Of a stretch of DNA of 64,000 bases, positions 43,953-52,935 are shown piece after piece. This DNA comes from Abiotrophia sp938010525. Lineage in GTDB: Bacteria; Bacillota; Bacilli; Lactobacillales; Aerococcaceae. A model generated the notes under the pieces. It saw only the letters and a list, made by a program, of their open reading frames with translations. It was not told the origin of the DNA and did not search any database. The stretch covers positions 60,320 to 124,319 of the forward strand of contig NZ_CALLVK010000025.1 in NCBI RefSeq assembly GCF_938010525.1, given 5' to 3'. The translations under genes and the position numbers were made by a program. Position 1 is the first letter of the stretch. Each line of letters opens with the position of its first letter.

Positions 43953-44696
43953 ATGATTTATCGGGTCAAAGAAGCTGCTCAGTTAGCTGGAGTTTCCCCT
44001 CGAACACTCCACCACTATGATGCCATTGGCCTCTTACCAGCTAAGAAAGAGGCCAATGGCTACCGCTATTACCAAGAAGAAGATTTGGAGCGTCTCCAGC
44101 TCATCCTCTACTATAAATACTTAGGTCTCTCACTAGAGGACATTGGCAAGTTGCTAGAGGCTAATAGCACTAATTTCCTCCAACTTCTGGAGCAACAGCT
44201 GACTCAACTACAATCAGAGCGCCATCGTTTAGACACCTTAATAGAAACCTTAACGGCTAGCATCCAAGCTAAAAAAGCAGGCCAGTCCCTATCACCACAA
44301 GCGCAATTTCGCGGTTTTAGCTATCCAGATATGCTGCCCTATGTTAGCCAAGCGCGACAAGATTACGGCCTAGACGTCATGATTGAGACTGAAAAGCGCC
44401 AAGAGGGGCAGAAAATAGAGGTCGCCGAGAAGTTCAATGCGGTCTTTCGCCAATGGGCTCAGCATTTTGAGGCCGGACTTTCAATCGAGTCGGAGCCTGT
44501 CCAAAGCTTATGTCAAGAACTCTACCGTCTCCTCAATACCTATGCCTTTGACTGTTCCCTGACCGTCTTCGGCTACATTGGGCAAAACTATCAAGACAAT
44601 CCCGATTTTCGCCACAATCTCAATCGCTTTGCTCCCGATTTAGCAGCATTCGTCAGTCAAGCTATCCAATATTTTGTCCGCCACGCTAAATCCTAA
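43953..44696 (+). CDS. MerR-family regulator with TipAS-like effector domain
   Basis: A 247-residue activator. N-terminal MerR winged helix (YRVKEAAQLAGVSPRTLHHYDAIGLLPAKKEANGYRYY), a long dimerisation coiled coil (about 75-115), and a C-terminal helical domain resembling TipAS (drug/antibiotic-binding in TipA and Mta). The effector is unknown. It is divergent from the DUF2268 gene, and both start within the MerR-type operator region. GGAGGAG precedes the ATG. Confidence 0.87.
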   Translation: MIYRVKEAAQLAGVSPRTLHHYDAIGLLPAKKEANGYRYYQEEDLERLQLILYYKYLGLSLEDIGKLLEANSTNFLQLLEQQLTQLQSERHRLDTLIETLTASIQAKKAGQSLSPQAQFRGFSYPDMLPYVSQARQDYGLDVMIETEKRQEGQKIEVAEKFNAVFRQWAQHFEAGLSIESEPVQSLCQELYRLLNTYAFDCSLTVFGYIGQNYQDNPDFRHNLNRFAPDLAAFVSQAIQYFVRHAKS

Positions 44697-44783
44697 GGGC
44701 CCTAACAAGGTCTTGGCTTGGCTAAAGTCCCTATTTTTAGGTATAATGGACATGATGACATCAAAAAGAAAAGGAGAATCCCT

Positions 44784-45479
44784 ATGTCTGCGATTATCGA
44801 GGCGGTCAAACGCAACTTAGATATTACTCAGAATAAACCCCTCAAGATTTCGCTCTACGAAGCCTTTCGTAAGACGATTATCTTGGGCCAAATCCCAGCT
44901 GGCACCCGGATCAATGAGAAGGAATTCTCTACAGCCCTCAACATTAGTCGGACGCCCATCCGCTATGCCCTAACAGAATTAACTAAGGAACTCTTAGTAG
45001 AGCATATTCCTAAGATTGGCATTATTGTCAAAGGCATTAGCATCAAGGACGCCCTAGAAATCTACGATATTCGTAAGGCCCTAGACACCTTAGCCACGAT
45101 TAAGGCTATGACCTTGATGACACCCGAAGACTTCCAGGAACTTCAAGCTATCCTAGAAGAGTGCGAGCAGCTCAACCAGGCCGACCGCGTGGATGAGGTC
45201 TTGGCTAACTTTACTAAATTTAATGACTTCATCTATGCCAAGAGCCAGATGACGCGTTTGCGAGATATCGTCTCTGAGCTGCGGACCTATGTCATTTATT
45301 TCCGCGACTTGTCCATTCGCTCCTCCCAACGCCGGAGCGCAGCCTTAGAAGAACACTGGCTGATTTACCGCGGTATGTGCAACCACGATATTGATCAGAT
45401 TACCCTCATTACCCACGAACATCTGGATCGGTCCTTGCGCTTCATCCTCAAGCAAATGGAGAAACTCCACATTGACTAA
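44784..45479 (+). CDS. citO: GntR-family (FCD/UTRA type) regulator of citrate genes, CitO-like
   Basis: A 231-residue regulator: GntR winged helix at about 25-85 (SLYEAFRKTIILGQIPAGTRINEKEFSTALNISRTPIRYALTELTKE) and a C-terminal ligand domain (AFRK..LDTLATIKAMTLMTPEDFQELQAILEEC). In Enterococcus and Leuconostoc relatives the equivalent gene activates citrate genes when citrate is present. AAAGGAG lies 9 bases before ATG 44784; an upstream in-frame ATG at 44718 has no site. citG overlaps its end. Confidence 0.85.
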   Translation: MSAIIEAVKRNLDITQNKPLKISLYEAFRKTIILGQIPAGTRINEKEFSTALNISRTPIRYALTELTKELLVEHIPKIGIIVKGISIKDALEIYDIRKALDTLATIKAMTLMTPEDFQELQAILEECEQLNQADRVDEVLANFTKFNDFIYAKSQMTRLRDIVSELRTYVIYFRDLSIRSSQRRSAALEEHWLIYRGMCNHDIDQITLITHEHLDRSLRFILKQMEKLHID

Positions 45480-46314
45480 TAAGACGCTCTCTTCTGATTA
45501 TCTGGCAGACCTAGCCTGCCAAGCCCTGGCTTTTGAAGTTCAACTGGCACCTAAACCTGGCCTAGTGGACCCCTGGTCCAATGGCGCCCACCAGGATATG
45601 ACGCCCCAAACCTTCGCCGCTAGTATCGAGGCTTTACGGCCTTATTTTAAGGGCTATGTCCAATTAGGCCAAACACATGCGGGGGCGCCTGATCAGCTCT
45701 TCCAAGCCCTACGTCAGCTAGGACAAGAAGCCGAAGCCGCTATGTTAACTGCGACTGCTGGCGTCAACACCCACAAGGGGGCTAATTTTTCCTTCGCCCT
45801 CTTATTAGGTGCCTTGGGAGCCTGCCAGGGCGACCTGGAAGCTAGCTGGCCTTTGATTAAGGCCATGACCCAGCATCTCGTGACCCAGGATTTTGCTCAT
45901 TTGGCCCAAAAAACCTCCCTCTCTTATGGCGAACGACTTTACTTGGAACATGGCATCACCGGGGTCCGGGGCGAAGCAGCAGCAGGCTATCCGGTCTTAC
46001 GCCAAGGCTTGCTACCCTTTGTCTATCAGCGCCAAGACCTGGATCAACGCCAGCTTTGGTTGCAGGCTCTGGTCTATTTAATGGCTACTGTCCAAGATGG
46101 CAACCTACTCCATCGGGGTGGTTTGTCAGCCTTGGCCCAAGTTCAAGACGAAATGAGTCGACTCTTAGGCCAGCTGCCTGACTTATCCTTGCCCCAACTC
46201 GAAGAGCGGCTCATGGCCTATGACCAGGTTCTCATCGAACGTCACCTCAGCCCCGGCGGCAGTGCCGATTTCTTGGCTCTAGGCTATTTCTGCACCCTGC
46301 TGCCATCCGCTTAA
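45472..46314 (+). CDS. citG: triphosphoribosyl-dephospho-CoA synthase
   Basis: Makes the precursor of the citrate lyase prosthetic group from ATP and dephospho-CoA. Conserved motifs: LACQALAFEVQLAPKPGLVDPWSNGAHQDM, TATAGVNTHKGANFSFALLLGA, GITGVRGEAAAGYP, and DGNLLHRGG near the C-terminus. I place the start at TTG 45472, which overlaps the citO stop by 8 bases and is preceded by GGAG; an ATG upstream lies deep inside citO. 280 residues, normal for CitG. Confidence 0.93.
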   Translation: MTNKTLSSDYLADLACQALAFEVQLAPKPGLVDPWSNGAHQDMTPQTFAASIEALRPYFKGYVQLGQTHAGAPDQLFQALRQLGQEAEAAMLTATAGVNTHKGANFSFALLLGALGACQGDLEASWPLIKAMTQHLVTQDFAHLAQKTSLSYGERLYLEHGITGVRGEAAAGYPVLRQGLLPFVYQRQDLDQRQLWLQALVYLMATVQDGNLLHRGGLSALAQVQDEMSRLLGQLPDLSLPQLEERLMAYDQVLIERHLSPGGSADFLALGYFCTLLPSA

Positions 46315-46320
46315 TCTTCG

Positions 46321-46346
46321 CTCGCTAAGTAGTCCAACTTGGCGAG
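46321..46346 (+). terminator. terminator of citO-citG
   Basis: CTCGCTAAG / CTTGGCGAG stem followed by seven T residues, right after citG. Confidence 0.85.
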
Positions 46347-46403
46347 TTTTTTTCTTTGGTCTAAAAGCTTATTCAGGGCTTTGACTTGCAGAATCCGAAC
46401 GTT

Positions 46404-46420
46404 TGTCATATTATCTAACA
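46404..46420 (+). promoter_or_regulatory. GlnR box
   Basis: TGTCA-N7-TAACA, an exact match to the GlnR/TnrA consensus TGTNA-N7-TNACA, 18 bases upstream of the glnRA -35 box. Confidence 0.85.
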
Positions 46421-46438
46421 TAAGAGGTCAGGAAGCAG

Positions 46439-46467
46439 TTGACCCCTCATTTGACATTCCGTATAAT
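46439..46467 (+). promoter_or_regulatory. promoter of glnRA
   Basis: TTGACC (46439-46444), 17-base spacer, TATAAT (46462-46467), 27 bases before the glnR ATG. Confidence 0.88.
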
Positions 46468-46494
46468 CATAAACAATAAAAGAAGGTGACAACT

Positions 46495-46845
46495 ATGGCA
46501 GCCAAAGAATTCCGCAAATCTCTGGCCGTATTTCCCATCGGGACCGTCATGACTCTAACAGGCTTGACTGCCCGGCAAATTCGGCATTACGAAGATTTCG
46601 GTCTGGTAGTGCCCGGCAGAAGCTCGACCAATCGCCGCCTCTACTCGCTCAACGATGTAGATCGGCTCTTGGAAATTAGTGATTTGCTCGAGGAAGGCAT
46701 GACCCTAAAGGGCATCAAACGCCGCTTCGAGTCAGAAGCCGAGCGTCCTCATATGGGGCAACCTACTACCAGTCAGCCCCTGACTGACCAAGATGTCCGT
46801 CGGATTTTATGGGATGAGTTAGACATCCAAGGTCGATTTCGCTAA
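46495..46845 (+). CDS. glnR: GlnR, repressor of nitrogen assimilation genes
   Basis: A 116-residue MerR-fold regulator (VMTLTGLTARQIRHYEDFGLVVPGRSSTNRRLYSLNDVDRLLEISDLLEEGMTLKGIKRRF). Feedback-inhibited glutamine synthetase normally activates it by contacting its C-terminal tail. AGAAGG is 8 bases before ATG 46495; a GTG nine bases earlier overlaps this site. glnA follows after 43 bases. It should repress its own operon through the upstream box. Confidence 0.94.
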   Translation: MAAKEFRKSLAVFPIGTVMTLTGLTARQIRHYEDFGLVVPGRSSTNRRLYSLNDVDRLLEISDLLEEGMTLKGIKRRFESEAERPHMGQPTTSQPLTDQDVRRILWDELDIQGRFR

Positions 46846-46888
46846 GTCTGGCTAGACTGACTAGCCTACTATCAAAAGGAGGATTTCC

Positions 46889-48235
46889 ATGCCAACCACT
46901 CAATGGACCAAAGAAAGTATCTTACTAGACGCCAAGGAACGCAATGTCCGCTATGTTCGGCTCATGTTCACCGACATTACCGGAACCATCAAAAACGTCG
47001 AAGTGCCTGTCTCCCAATTAGAAAAGGCCTTAGACAACAAAATGATGTTCGACGGTTCTTCAATTGAAGGCTTTGTCCGGATTGAAGAGAGCGATATGTA
47101 CTTGGTACCTGACTACAATACTTGGCTAGTCTTCAACTGGGAAGATGGCGCTGGCGACACCAAGATTGCCCGCTTAATCTGTGACGTTAACAGTGTGGAT
47201 GGTCTGCCTTTCCAAGGTGACCCTCGTAGCAACCTCAAGCGCATTCTCAAACGCATGGAAAACCTTGGCTTCACATCCTTCAACATTGGGCCAGAGCCAG
47301 AATTCTTCCTCTTCAAATTAGATGAAAAAGGCCAGCCAACCATGCAACTCAACGACAACGGTGGCTACTTTGACTTGGCGCCCAACGACTTGGCCGAGAA
47401 CTGCCGTCGTGATATTGTCTTGGAACTAGAAGCTCTTGGCTTTGAAATTGAAGCCAGCCACCACGAAGTAGGTCCTGGCCAACACGAAATCGACTGGAAA
47501 TATGCAGACGCCCTTCGTTCAGCAGACAATATCCAAACCTTCAAACTCATTGTGAAATCCGTGGCCCGTCGCCACAACTTGCACGCGACCTTCATGCCTA
47601 AGCCAATCTTCGGCATTGCCGGGAGCGGGATGCACTGTAACATGTCCCTCTTTAACGAATCAGGTAATGCCTTCTACGATCCTGACACAGAAGACCAACT
47701 CTCCCAAACCGCCCTCTACTTTATCGGTGGCTTGCTCAAGTATGCTCGTGCCTACACGGCTATCTGTAACCCACTCGTTAACTCCTACAAGCGGCTGGTA
47801 CCTGGCTACGAGGCCCCTGTCTACGTAGCTTGGTCTGGTCAAAACCGTTCACCGCTTATCCGGATTCCGGCAGCTCGAGGTAACTCTACTCGGATTGAAG
47901 CGCGGAGTGTAGACCCAGCGGCTAACCCTTACTTGGCTCTGTCTGTCCTCTTGGCAGCCGGCCTCAAGGGGATCGAAGATAAGATTATGCCACCTTCTGC
48001 TGTTGACCGTAATATCTACACCATGACCCGCGAAGAGCGTCTCACTGAAGGGGTAGAAGACCTACCAGGTTCCTTGCGTGCAGCCCTCAAAGAGCTCAAG
48101 AAAGAACCTGTCATTTTGGAAGCCTTGGGTGACCACATCGCACAGAACTTTATCGCTGAGAAGACTGCCGAATACTTCGCTTATCAAAAGCAAGTCACCC
48201 AATGGGAACTAGAACAATACTTCAAAAACTATTAA
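46889..48235 (+). CDS. glnA: glutamine synthetase, type I-alpha
   Basis: ATP-dependent amidation of glutamate. The 448-residue protein contains MMFDGSSIEGFVRIEESDM, HHEVGPGQHEIDWKYADAL, FMPKPIFGIAGSGMHCNMSLF (ATP/metal site) and RIEARSVDPAANPYLALSVLLAAGL. Length and the absence of the adenylylation loop tyrosine region fit the Gram-positive GSI-alpha type, regulated by feedback and GlnR. AAAGGAGG precedes the ATG. Confidence 0.97.
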   Translation: MPTTQWTKESILLDAKERNVRYVRLMFTDITGTIKNVEVPVSQLEKALDNKMMFDGSSIEGFVRIEESDMYLVPDYNTWLVFNWEDGAGDTKIARLICDVNSVDGLPFQGDPRSNLKRILKRMENLGFTSFNIGPEPEFFLFKLDEKGQPTMQLNDNGGYFDLAPNDLAENCRRDIVLELEALGFEIEASHHEVGPGQHEIDWKYADALRSADNIQTFKLIVKSVARRHNLHATFMPKPIFGIAGSGMHCNMSLFNESGNAFYDPDTEDQLSQTALYFIGGLLKYARAYTAICNPLVNSYKRLVPGYEAPVYVAWSGQNRSPLIRIPAARGNSTRIEARSVDPAANPYLALSVLLAAGLKGIEDKIMPPSAVDRNIYTMTREERLTEGVEDLPGSLRAALKELKKEPVILEALGDHIAQNFIAEKTAEYFAYQKQVTQWELEQYFKNY

Positions 48236-48245
48236 TCAACAAGTT

Positions 48246-48277
48246 AGAGGCTGGTGTAACACCCAGCCTCTCTTTAT
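48246..48277 (+). terminator. terminator of glnRA
   Basis: AGAGGCTGG / CCAGCCTCT stem with an 8-base loop and a CTTTATT tail. Confidence 0.85.
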
Positions 48278-48453
48278 TAAGTCTCTGTAACAGGCAACCA
48301 GATTAGGTGCTTTATGTTCCAGGTTTTGATACAATAACTAAGGATTGTATCAGAGAAATTCTTTGATTTCTTGCCAGAAAATTCATATTTATCATATATT
48401 TCTCTGTTATACTTCTCTTATGATTGATTTACTAAACCAAAGGAGCTGGCCCT

Positions 48454-49410
48454 ATGCGCAAACGTCGTAAAAATACGATTGCCGTTGTTACCTTCTTCTT
48501 GCTCTTGATTTGCGGGACGGCGATTGTCGTTTTCCTTAAGGAAAATACGCATCAGGCATCAAAATTGAATAACCAAGTGGCTGGCCAAGAACATATTGCT
48601 CAGGTCCCAAGTAGTGAAGTGACCTCTACCTCTAGCACACCTGAGTCGTCTAGTGAGTCAGAATCGGCACCTTTCAACACGGTCCCTTTGCAGCTATCGG
48701 ATGATTCTCTAGTTCACAACCTATCCAAGGACGAGCTCTCTGAAGTCTTGCAAGATATCCAAACCCAGGACTATCAGAACGACTTACTTAATGCCCAGTC
48801 TGACATCGTCGCTGCTATCAACAAGCACCGCCAAAATATCAGCGAGCTAGGCTATCTCTTCCTGCCTCAAAAACCAGCCGAAGTTAGCCAGTTGCAGAAC
48901 GTCAAACAATTGGACATTCCACTCTATCTGCAAAAAGACCCTAAATGGCGGACCCTCCAATACGGAACGGACACCACTCGCCAATTGGGCGAAAATGGCT
49001 GTGCTATCCTCTCCTTGGCTATGATTCATGCCTACTATAATCCGCAAGCTACGGTGACACCGCAGACCATTCTGGATTGGAGCAAGGACCAGTACTATGT
49101 CCACAACCAAGGAACTTCCTGGAACATTTTCTATGACTTCGCTCAATCCTTCAATTATCAGTTCACCAATTTCGGTAATAACTTTGAAGAAGCCATGCAG
49201 GCTGTCAACCAAGGCCAAGCCATTGTAGCAACGGTTAAACCAGGCCTCTTCACTGAAACTGGCCATATTCTCGTCATTCGTGGCTACCAAGATGGCCAAG
49301 TCTATGTCAACGACCCTAATGATGACCCAAGCAAAATGTTCAGCATTAAGGCTATTCCAGCCCAAACCATGATGGAAGAAGGCGTCAACTATTGGGCCCT
49401 ATCCAAATAA
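48454..49410 (+). CDS. membrane-anchored/secreted C39-like peptidase-domain protein
   Basis: A 318-residue protein. An N-terminal membrane segment (about 8-28) follows KRRK; then a Ser/Glu-rich linker, and a peptidase_C39_2 domain from about 152. C183 in LGENGCAILSLAM is the putative nucleophile, with GHILVIRGY (His) and VYVNDPN (Asp) completing a papain-like triad. Such proteins are common on Gram-positive surfaces and their substrates are unknown. It is not linked to a bacteriocin exporter. Confidence 0.83.
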   Translation: MRKRRKNTIAVVTFFLLLICGTAIVVFLKENTHQASKLNNQVAGQEHIAQVPSSEVTSTSSTPESSSESESAPFNTVPLQLSDDSLVHNLSKDELSEVLQDIQTQDYQNDLLNAQSDIVAAINKHRQNISELGYLFLPQKPAEVSQLQNVKQLDIPLYLQKDPKWRTLQYGTDTTRQLGENGCAILSLAMIHAYYNPQATVTPQTILDWSKDQYYVHNQGTSWNIFYDFAQSFNYQFTNFGNNFEEAMQAVNQGQAIVATVKPGLFTETGHILVIRGYQDGQVYVNDPNDDPSKMFSIKAIPAQTMMEEGVNYWALSK

Positions 49411-49417
49411 GCATCAT

Positions 49418-49446
49418 TTCAGGAGCTAAGGCTCCTGATTTTTTGG
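49418..49446 (+). terminator. terminator after the C39-like gene
   Basis: CAGGAGC-TAAG-GCTCCTG hairpin followed by ATTTTTT. Confidence 0.82.
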
Positions 49447-49470
49447 CATTATCTCGCGGAGGAAAATTCT

Positions 49471-50367
49471 ATGCAAACTAGCGACAGACAAAACCAACAA
49501 CTTAAAATTGCCGCCCGTGGGGCCTTAGTCGGCATTGTCGTCTATCTGATTATTTCTAGCCTCAAATTAGGCGCCGCTTATTTCTTCCACTCAGCTTCTC
49601 TCAGAGCCGATGGTCTTAACAACTTAACGGACATCATCTCATCGATTTTGATTTTTATTGGCCTTCGAATTGCCCGTAAACCAGCAGATGAAGATCATTA
49701 TTTTGGTCACTCCAAATTTGAACCCCTGGCCAGCTTCGCCACCTCTCTCATCATGTTTACGGTCGGCCTAGAAGTCATCAAATCTTCAGCAGAACGCTTT
49801 ATAGCCCAGGATTATCCGACACCCGACCTCCAAGCTCTTTGGGTGGGGCTGGCTGCCAGTGTCATTTTACTCGTCACCCAGCGCTACATCCATTATTTAG
49901 CCCAGCAAACTCAAAGCATGGGCCTCAAGGCCAGTGCCAAGGATCTCTTCAGTGACTTTTTGACAACACTTGCTACTATGGTGGCCATTGCTGCTTCAAG
50001 TCTAGGCTTAGCCTGGCTAGATATTCTGACAGCCCTCATCATCGGGGCCATTATTCTTCATACTGCCTATACCATTTTCAAAGATTCGACCTTTGAATTA
50101 TCAGATGGTTTTGACCAAGAGGAACTAGAAGCCTATCGCGCAATTGTCCTCAAGCACCCTCACATCCGTGCTGTGCCGCAAATTCGCGCTCGTCTCTGTG
50201 GCCAGTATGTCCACGTGGATATCACCGTTTTAATTGACGGTCATCTTTCAGTTATTCAATCTCATCACATAACAGAGGAAATCGAACAGATTTTAGCGTA
50301 TAATTATAATGTGTATGATGTCGATGTCCATGTCGAACCATATTTCCAAACCAATCTCAATCAGTAA
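49471..50367 (+). CDS. cation diffusion facilitator, probable Mn2+ exporter
   Basis: A 298-residue CDF antiporter with about six membrane helices and a cytoplasmic C-terminal domain ending YDVDVHVEPYF. The intramembrane metal site reads NNLTD (NxxxD) in helix 2 and DLFSD (DxxxD) in helix 5, the pairing associated with the manganese subgroup (MntE) rather than the HxxxD zinc subgroup. FGHSKFEPLA follows helix 2 as in the family. Metal choice is therefore inferred from these residues. Confidence 0.87.
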   Translation: MQTSDRQNQQLKIAARGALVGIVVYLIISSLKLGAAYFFHSASLRADGLNNLTDIISSILIFIGLRIARKPADEDHYFGHSKFEPLASFATSLIMFTVGLEVIKSSAERFIAQDYPTPDLQALWVGLAASVILLVTQRYIHYLAQQTQSMGLKASAKDLFSDFLTTLATMVAIAASSLGLAWLDILTALIIGAIILHTAYTIFKDSTFELSDGFDQEELEAYRAIVLKHPHIRAVPQIRARLCGQYVHVDITVLIDGHLSVIQSHHITEEIEQILAYNYNVYDVDVHVEPYFQTNLNQ

Positions 50368-50379
50368 AGGGGTATGTTT

Positions 50380-51672
50380 ATGTCATCAGTTGTTGTTGTA
50401 GGAACTCAATGGGGCGATGAAGGTAAAGGGAAAATTACCGACTTCCTAAGCGAGAATGCCGAAGTCATCGCGCGCTACCAAGGTGGCGACAATGCCGGTC
50501 ACACCATTCAGTTTAGTGGCAAGACCTTCAAGTTACACCTCATTCCTTCCGGGATTTTCTCCCCTGACAAAATCAGCGTCATCGGCAATGGCGTCGTCGT
50601 TAACCCTAAGTCTATCGTGGAAGAACTTGCCTACCTACATGGCGAAGGTGTCTCAACCGATAATCTTCGTATCTCTTCACGCGCCCATGTTATCTTGCCT
50701 TATCATATTGTCTTGGACAAGCTCCAAGAAGCCTCTAAAGGCGATAACAAGATTGGGACTACTAACAAAGGGATTGGCCCAGCCTATATGGATAAATCTG
50801 CTCGGGTTGGGATTCGGATTGCCGACTTATTAGACCGTGAAATCTTTGAAGAACGCCTACGGACTAACTTGGCAGAGAAGAACCTCTTTATTGAACGCGT
50901 TTATGGCGCCGAACCCCTCCGTTTTGAAGATATTTTTGAAGAGTACTATCAATACGGACAAGAAATTAAACAATACGTGACTGACACCTCCGTTATCTTG
51001 AACGATGCCTTAGATCAAGGCAAGCGCGTCCTCTTCGAAGGAGCTCAAGGGGTCATGTTGGACATCGACCAAGGGACTTATCCTTTCGTTACTTCCTCTA
51101 ACCCAGTCTCTGGTGGGGTCACTATCGGGAGTGGAGTCGGCCCAACCCGTATCAATCGTGTCGTCGGTGTCTGCAAGGCCTACACCTCTCGTGTCGGCGA
51201 TGGCCCATTCCCTACTGAACTCTTCGATGAAATTGGCCACCAAATCCGCGAAGTCGGTCGTGAATATGGGACAACGACCGGTCGTCCTCGTCGGGTAGGT
51301 TGGTTTGACTCTGTTGTCATGCGTCATTCCCGTCGGGTATCCGGTATTACCAACCTCTCCCTTAACTCCATCGACGTTCTGACCGGCCTCGAAACCATTA
51401 AGATTTGTACCGCCTATAAGACACCAGATGGCCAAGTGATTGAGTACTATCCAGCTAGCCTCAAGTTGCTCAAATCTTGTACGCCTGTCTATGAAGAATT
51501 ACCAGGTTGGACTGAAGACATTACGTCTTGTCGCCGTTTGGAAGACCTGCCTTTGAATGCCCAAAACTATGTCCGTCGTATTAGCGAATTAGTGGGAGCT
51601 AAAATTGCCACCTTATCCGTAGGACCAGACCGCGAACAAACCATGATTCTAGAAAGCGTATGGCGTAACTAA
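50380..51672 (+). CDS. purA: adenylosuccinate synthetase
   Basis: First committed step from IMP to AMP. 430 residues from ATG 50380, with AAAGGGG 7 bases upstream (ATG 50374 is too close to it). Conserved: GTQWGDEGKGKITDFL (P-loop), ARYQGGDNAGHTI, GTTNKGIGPAYMDK, VLFEGAQGVMLDIDQGTYPFVTSSN and GTTTGRPRRVGWFD. Length normal. It follows the CDF gene after 12 bases and may be co-transcribed with it. Confidence 0.97.
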   Translation: MSSVVVVGTQWGDEGKGKITDFLSENAEVIARYQGGDNAGHTIQFSGKTFKLHLIPSGIFSPDKISVIGNGVVVNPKSIVEELAYLHGEGVSTDNLRISSRAHVILPYHIVLDKLQEASKGDNKIGTTNKGIGPAYMDKSARVGIRIADLLDREIFEERLRTNLAEKNLFIERVYGAEPLRFEDIFEEYYQYGQEIKQYVTDTSVILNDALDQGKRVLFEGAQGVMLDIDQGTYPFVTSSNPVSGGVTIGSGVGPTRINRVVGVCKAYTSRVGDGPFPTELFDEIGHQIREVGREYGTTTGRPRRVGWFDSVVMRHSRRVSGITNLSLNSIDVLTGLETIKICTAYKTPDGQVIEYYPASLKLLKSCTPVYEELPGWTEDITSCRRLEDLPLNAQNYVRRISELVGAKIATLSVGPDREQTMILESVWRN

Positions 51673-51677
51673 ACGAT

Positions 51678-51715
51678 AAAAATCCCCGTCTGTCATCAGA
51701 TAGACGGGGATTTTT
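51678..51715. terminator. bidirectional terminator between purA and the esterase gene
   Basis: AATCCCCGTCT / AGACGGGGATT stem with a 10-base loop, A-rich on the left and T-rich on the right; the genes converge here. Confidence 0.92.
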
Positions 51716-51719
51716 GTGC

Positions 51720-52766
51720 TTATGATTCTTTTTGTGGGGCAAAGTACTGAGCGACAGCTTCCTTATAAGCTACTAACCAGTCAGCCATAGTCTGACGCGT
51801 TAAGGGGCAGTCGAAAGCCTCATAGCCATGATAGGCGCCCGGATAAACACGATACTTGGCAGCTACACCTGCAGTCTGCAGTCGCTTCATATAGTCGAGT
51901 GTTTCATCCAAAAAGGGGTCTAAGTCCCCTACGTGCGTGTAGGCGGGAGGCATACCACTTAAGTCTAATGCCCGATAGGGCGCTGCATAGATGGGCACCT
52001 CCTCAGATCCATAGAGGTCCCCTAGATAGAGTTGCCAGCCTGCCTGATTCTTAATCTGGTTCCAAATCATTTGCCGATTGCCCTTCATGGACTCTGTCGA
52101 TAGACGATCATCAATCATTGGATAAATGGGCATATGAAAAGCCACTTGCACCTGATCCCGATCTCTAGCATAGAGGACTGTGGCAATGGTAAGTCCACCA
52201 CCAGCACTAGGTCCTCCCACAAAGAGTTGGTCAGGATTGACCCCTAGTTGGTCTGCTTCTTCCTTGAGCCAGACTAGGCTAGCGTAGGCATCTTCTAAGG
52301 CTGCCGGATAGGGCTCCTGAGCAGACAGCCGATAATCAGGAGCTAGGACCACCGTATTGGTCTCTAGCACAAATTGCCGAATGAAAGGTAATTCCAAGCG
52401 CGGATGCCCCAGGGCATAGCCACCCCCATGTAGCCATAATAAGCCTACCGCTTGGGGTCGTGGCTGCTTAGAGCGATAGATAAGGGCTCTTAAATCCGGA
52501 TTCTGGCTACTTGGAATCTTCACTTCTTCGATGACTAGGTCCGGGTCCTGGGGCAAGGGCACTAAGAAGGTCGTAAGACCTGTCTGATTATAGGCCTTTA
52601 AGTCCTCTGGCTTTTTGAAATCGACTAGGATATCCGTCATCCAGCCTCGAAAGCGTAAATCCGAATTGACCTGAGGGTAGCGCCAAGCTAGATAGTGGCG
52701 AATTCCTGGCAATCCCAGTTGATGTTGCCCACCTAACAGGGGCACTAACTTCTTCATAAGATTCAT
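51720..52766 (-). CDS. alpha/beta hydrolase of the hormone-sensitive-lipase-like family (esterase)
   Basis: A 348-residue esterase. HGGGYALGHPRLE is the oxyanion-hole motif, GGPSAGGGL the nucleophile elbow (GxSxG), and the acidic and His residues are in DPFLDE and GAYHGYEAF. No signal peptide. I favour ATG 52766 (MNLMKKLVPLL), which has AAGGAG 10 bases upstream, over the codon at 52865, which lies near the divergent birA. Physiological substrate unknown. Confidence 0.86.
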   Translation of the reverse strand: MNLMKKLVPLLGGQHQLGLPGIRHYLAWRYPQVNSDLRFRGWMTDILVDFKKPEDLKAYNQTGLTTFLVPLPQDPDLVIEEVKIPSSQNPDLRALIYRSKQPRPQAVGLLWLHGGGYALGHPRLELPFIRQFVLETNTVVLAPDYRLSAQEPYPAALEDAYASLVWLKEEADQLGVNPDQLFVGGPSAGGGLTIATVLYARDRDQVQVAFHMPIYPMIDDRLSTESMKGNRQMIWNQIKNQAGWQLYLGDLYGSEEVPIYAAPYRALDLSGMPPAYTHVGDLDPFLDETLDYMKRLQTAGVAAKYRVYPGAYHGYEAFDCPLTRQTMADWLVAYKEAVAQYFAPQKES

Positions 52767-52935
52767 GGGAAAGACTCTCCTTATTCTATCCTTCAAAATG
52801 GGAAGCATGACTTGCTCGCCTTCCCCTCTCAAGTTCATTATAGGTCTAGCTAGCTCTATTTTCAACTAGCTAGGCAGGAATTGACCCCGGACCAGACATT
52901 TGCTAGACTTAGATTATCGAAGATGAGGAGGTCAC

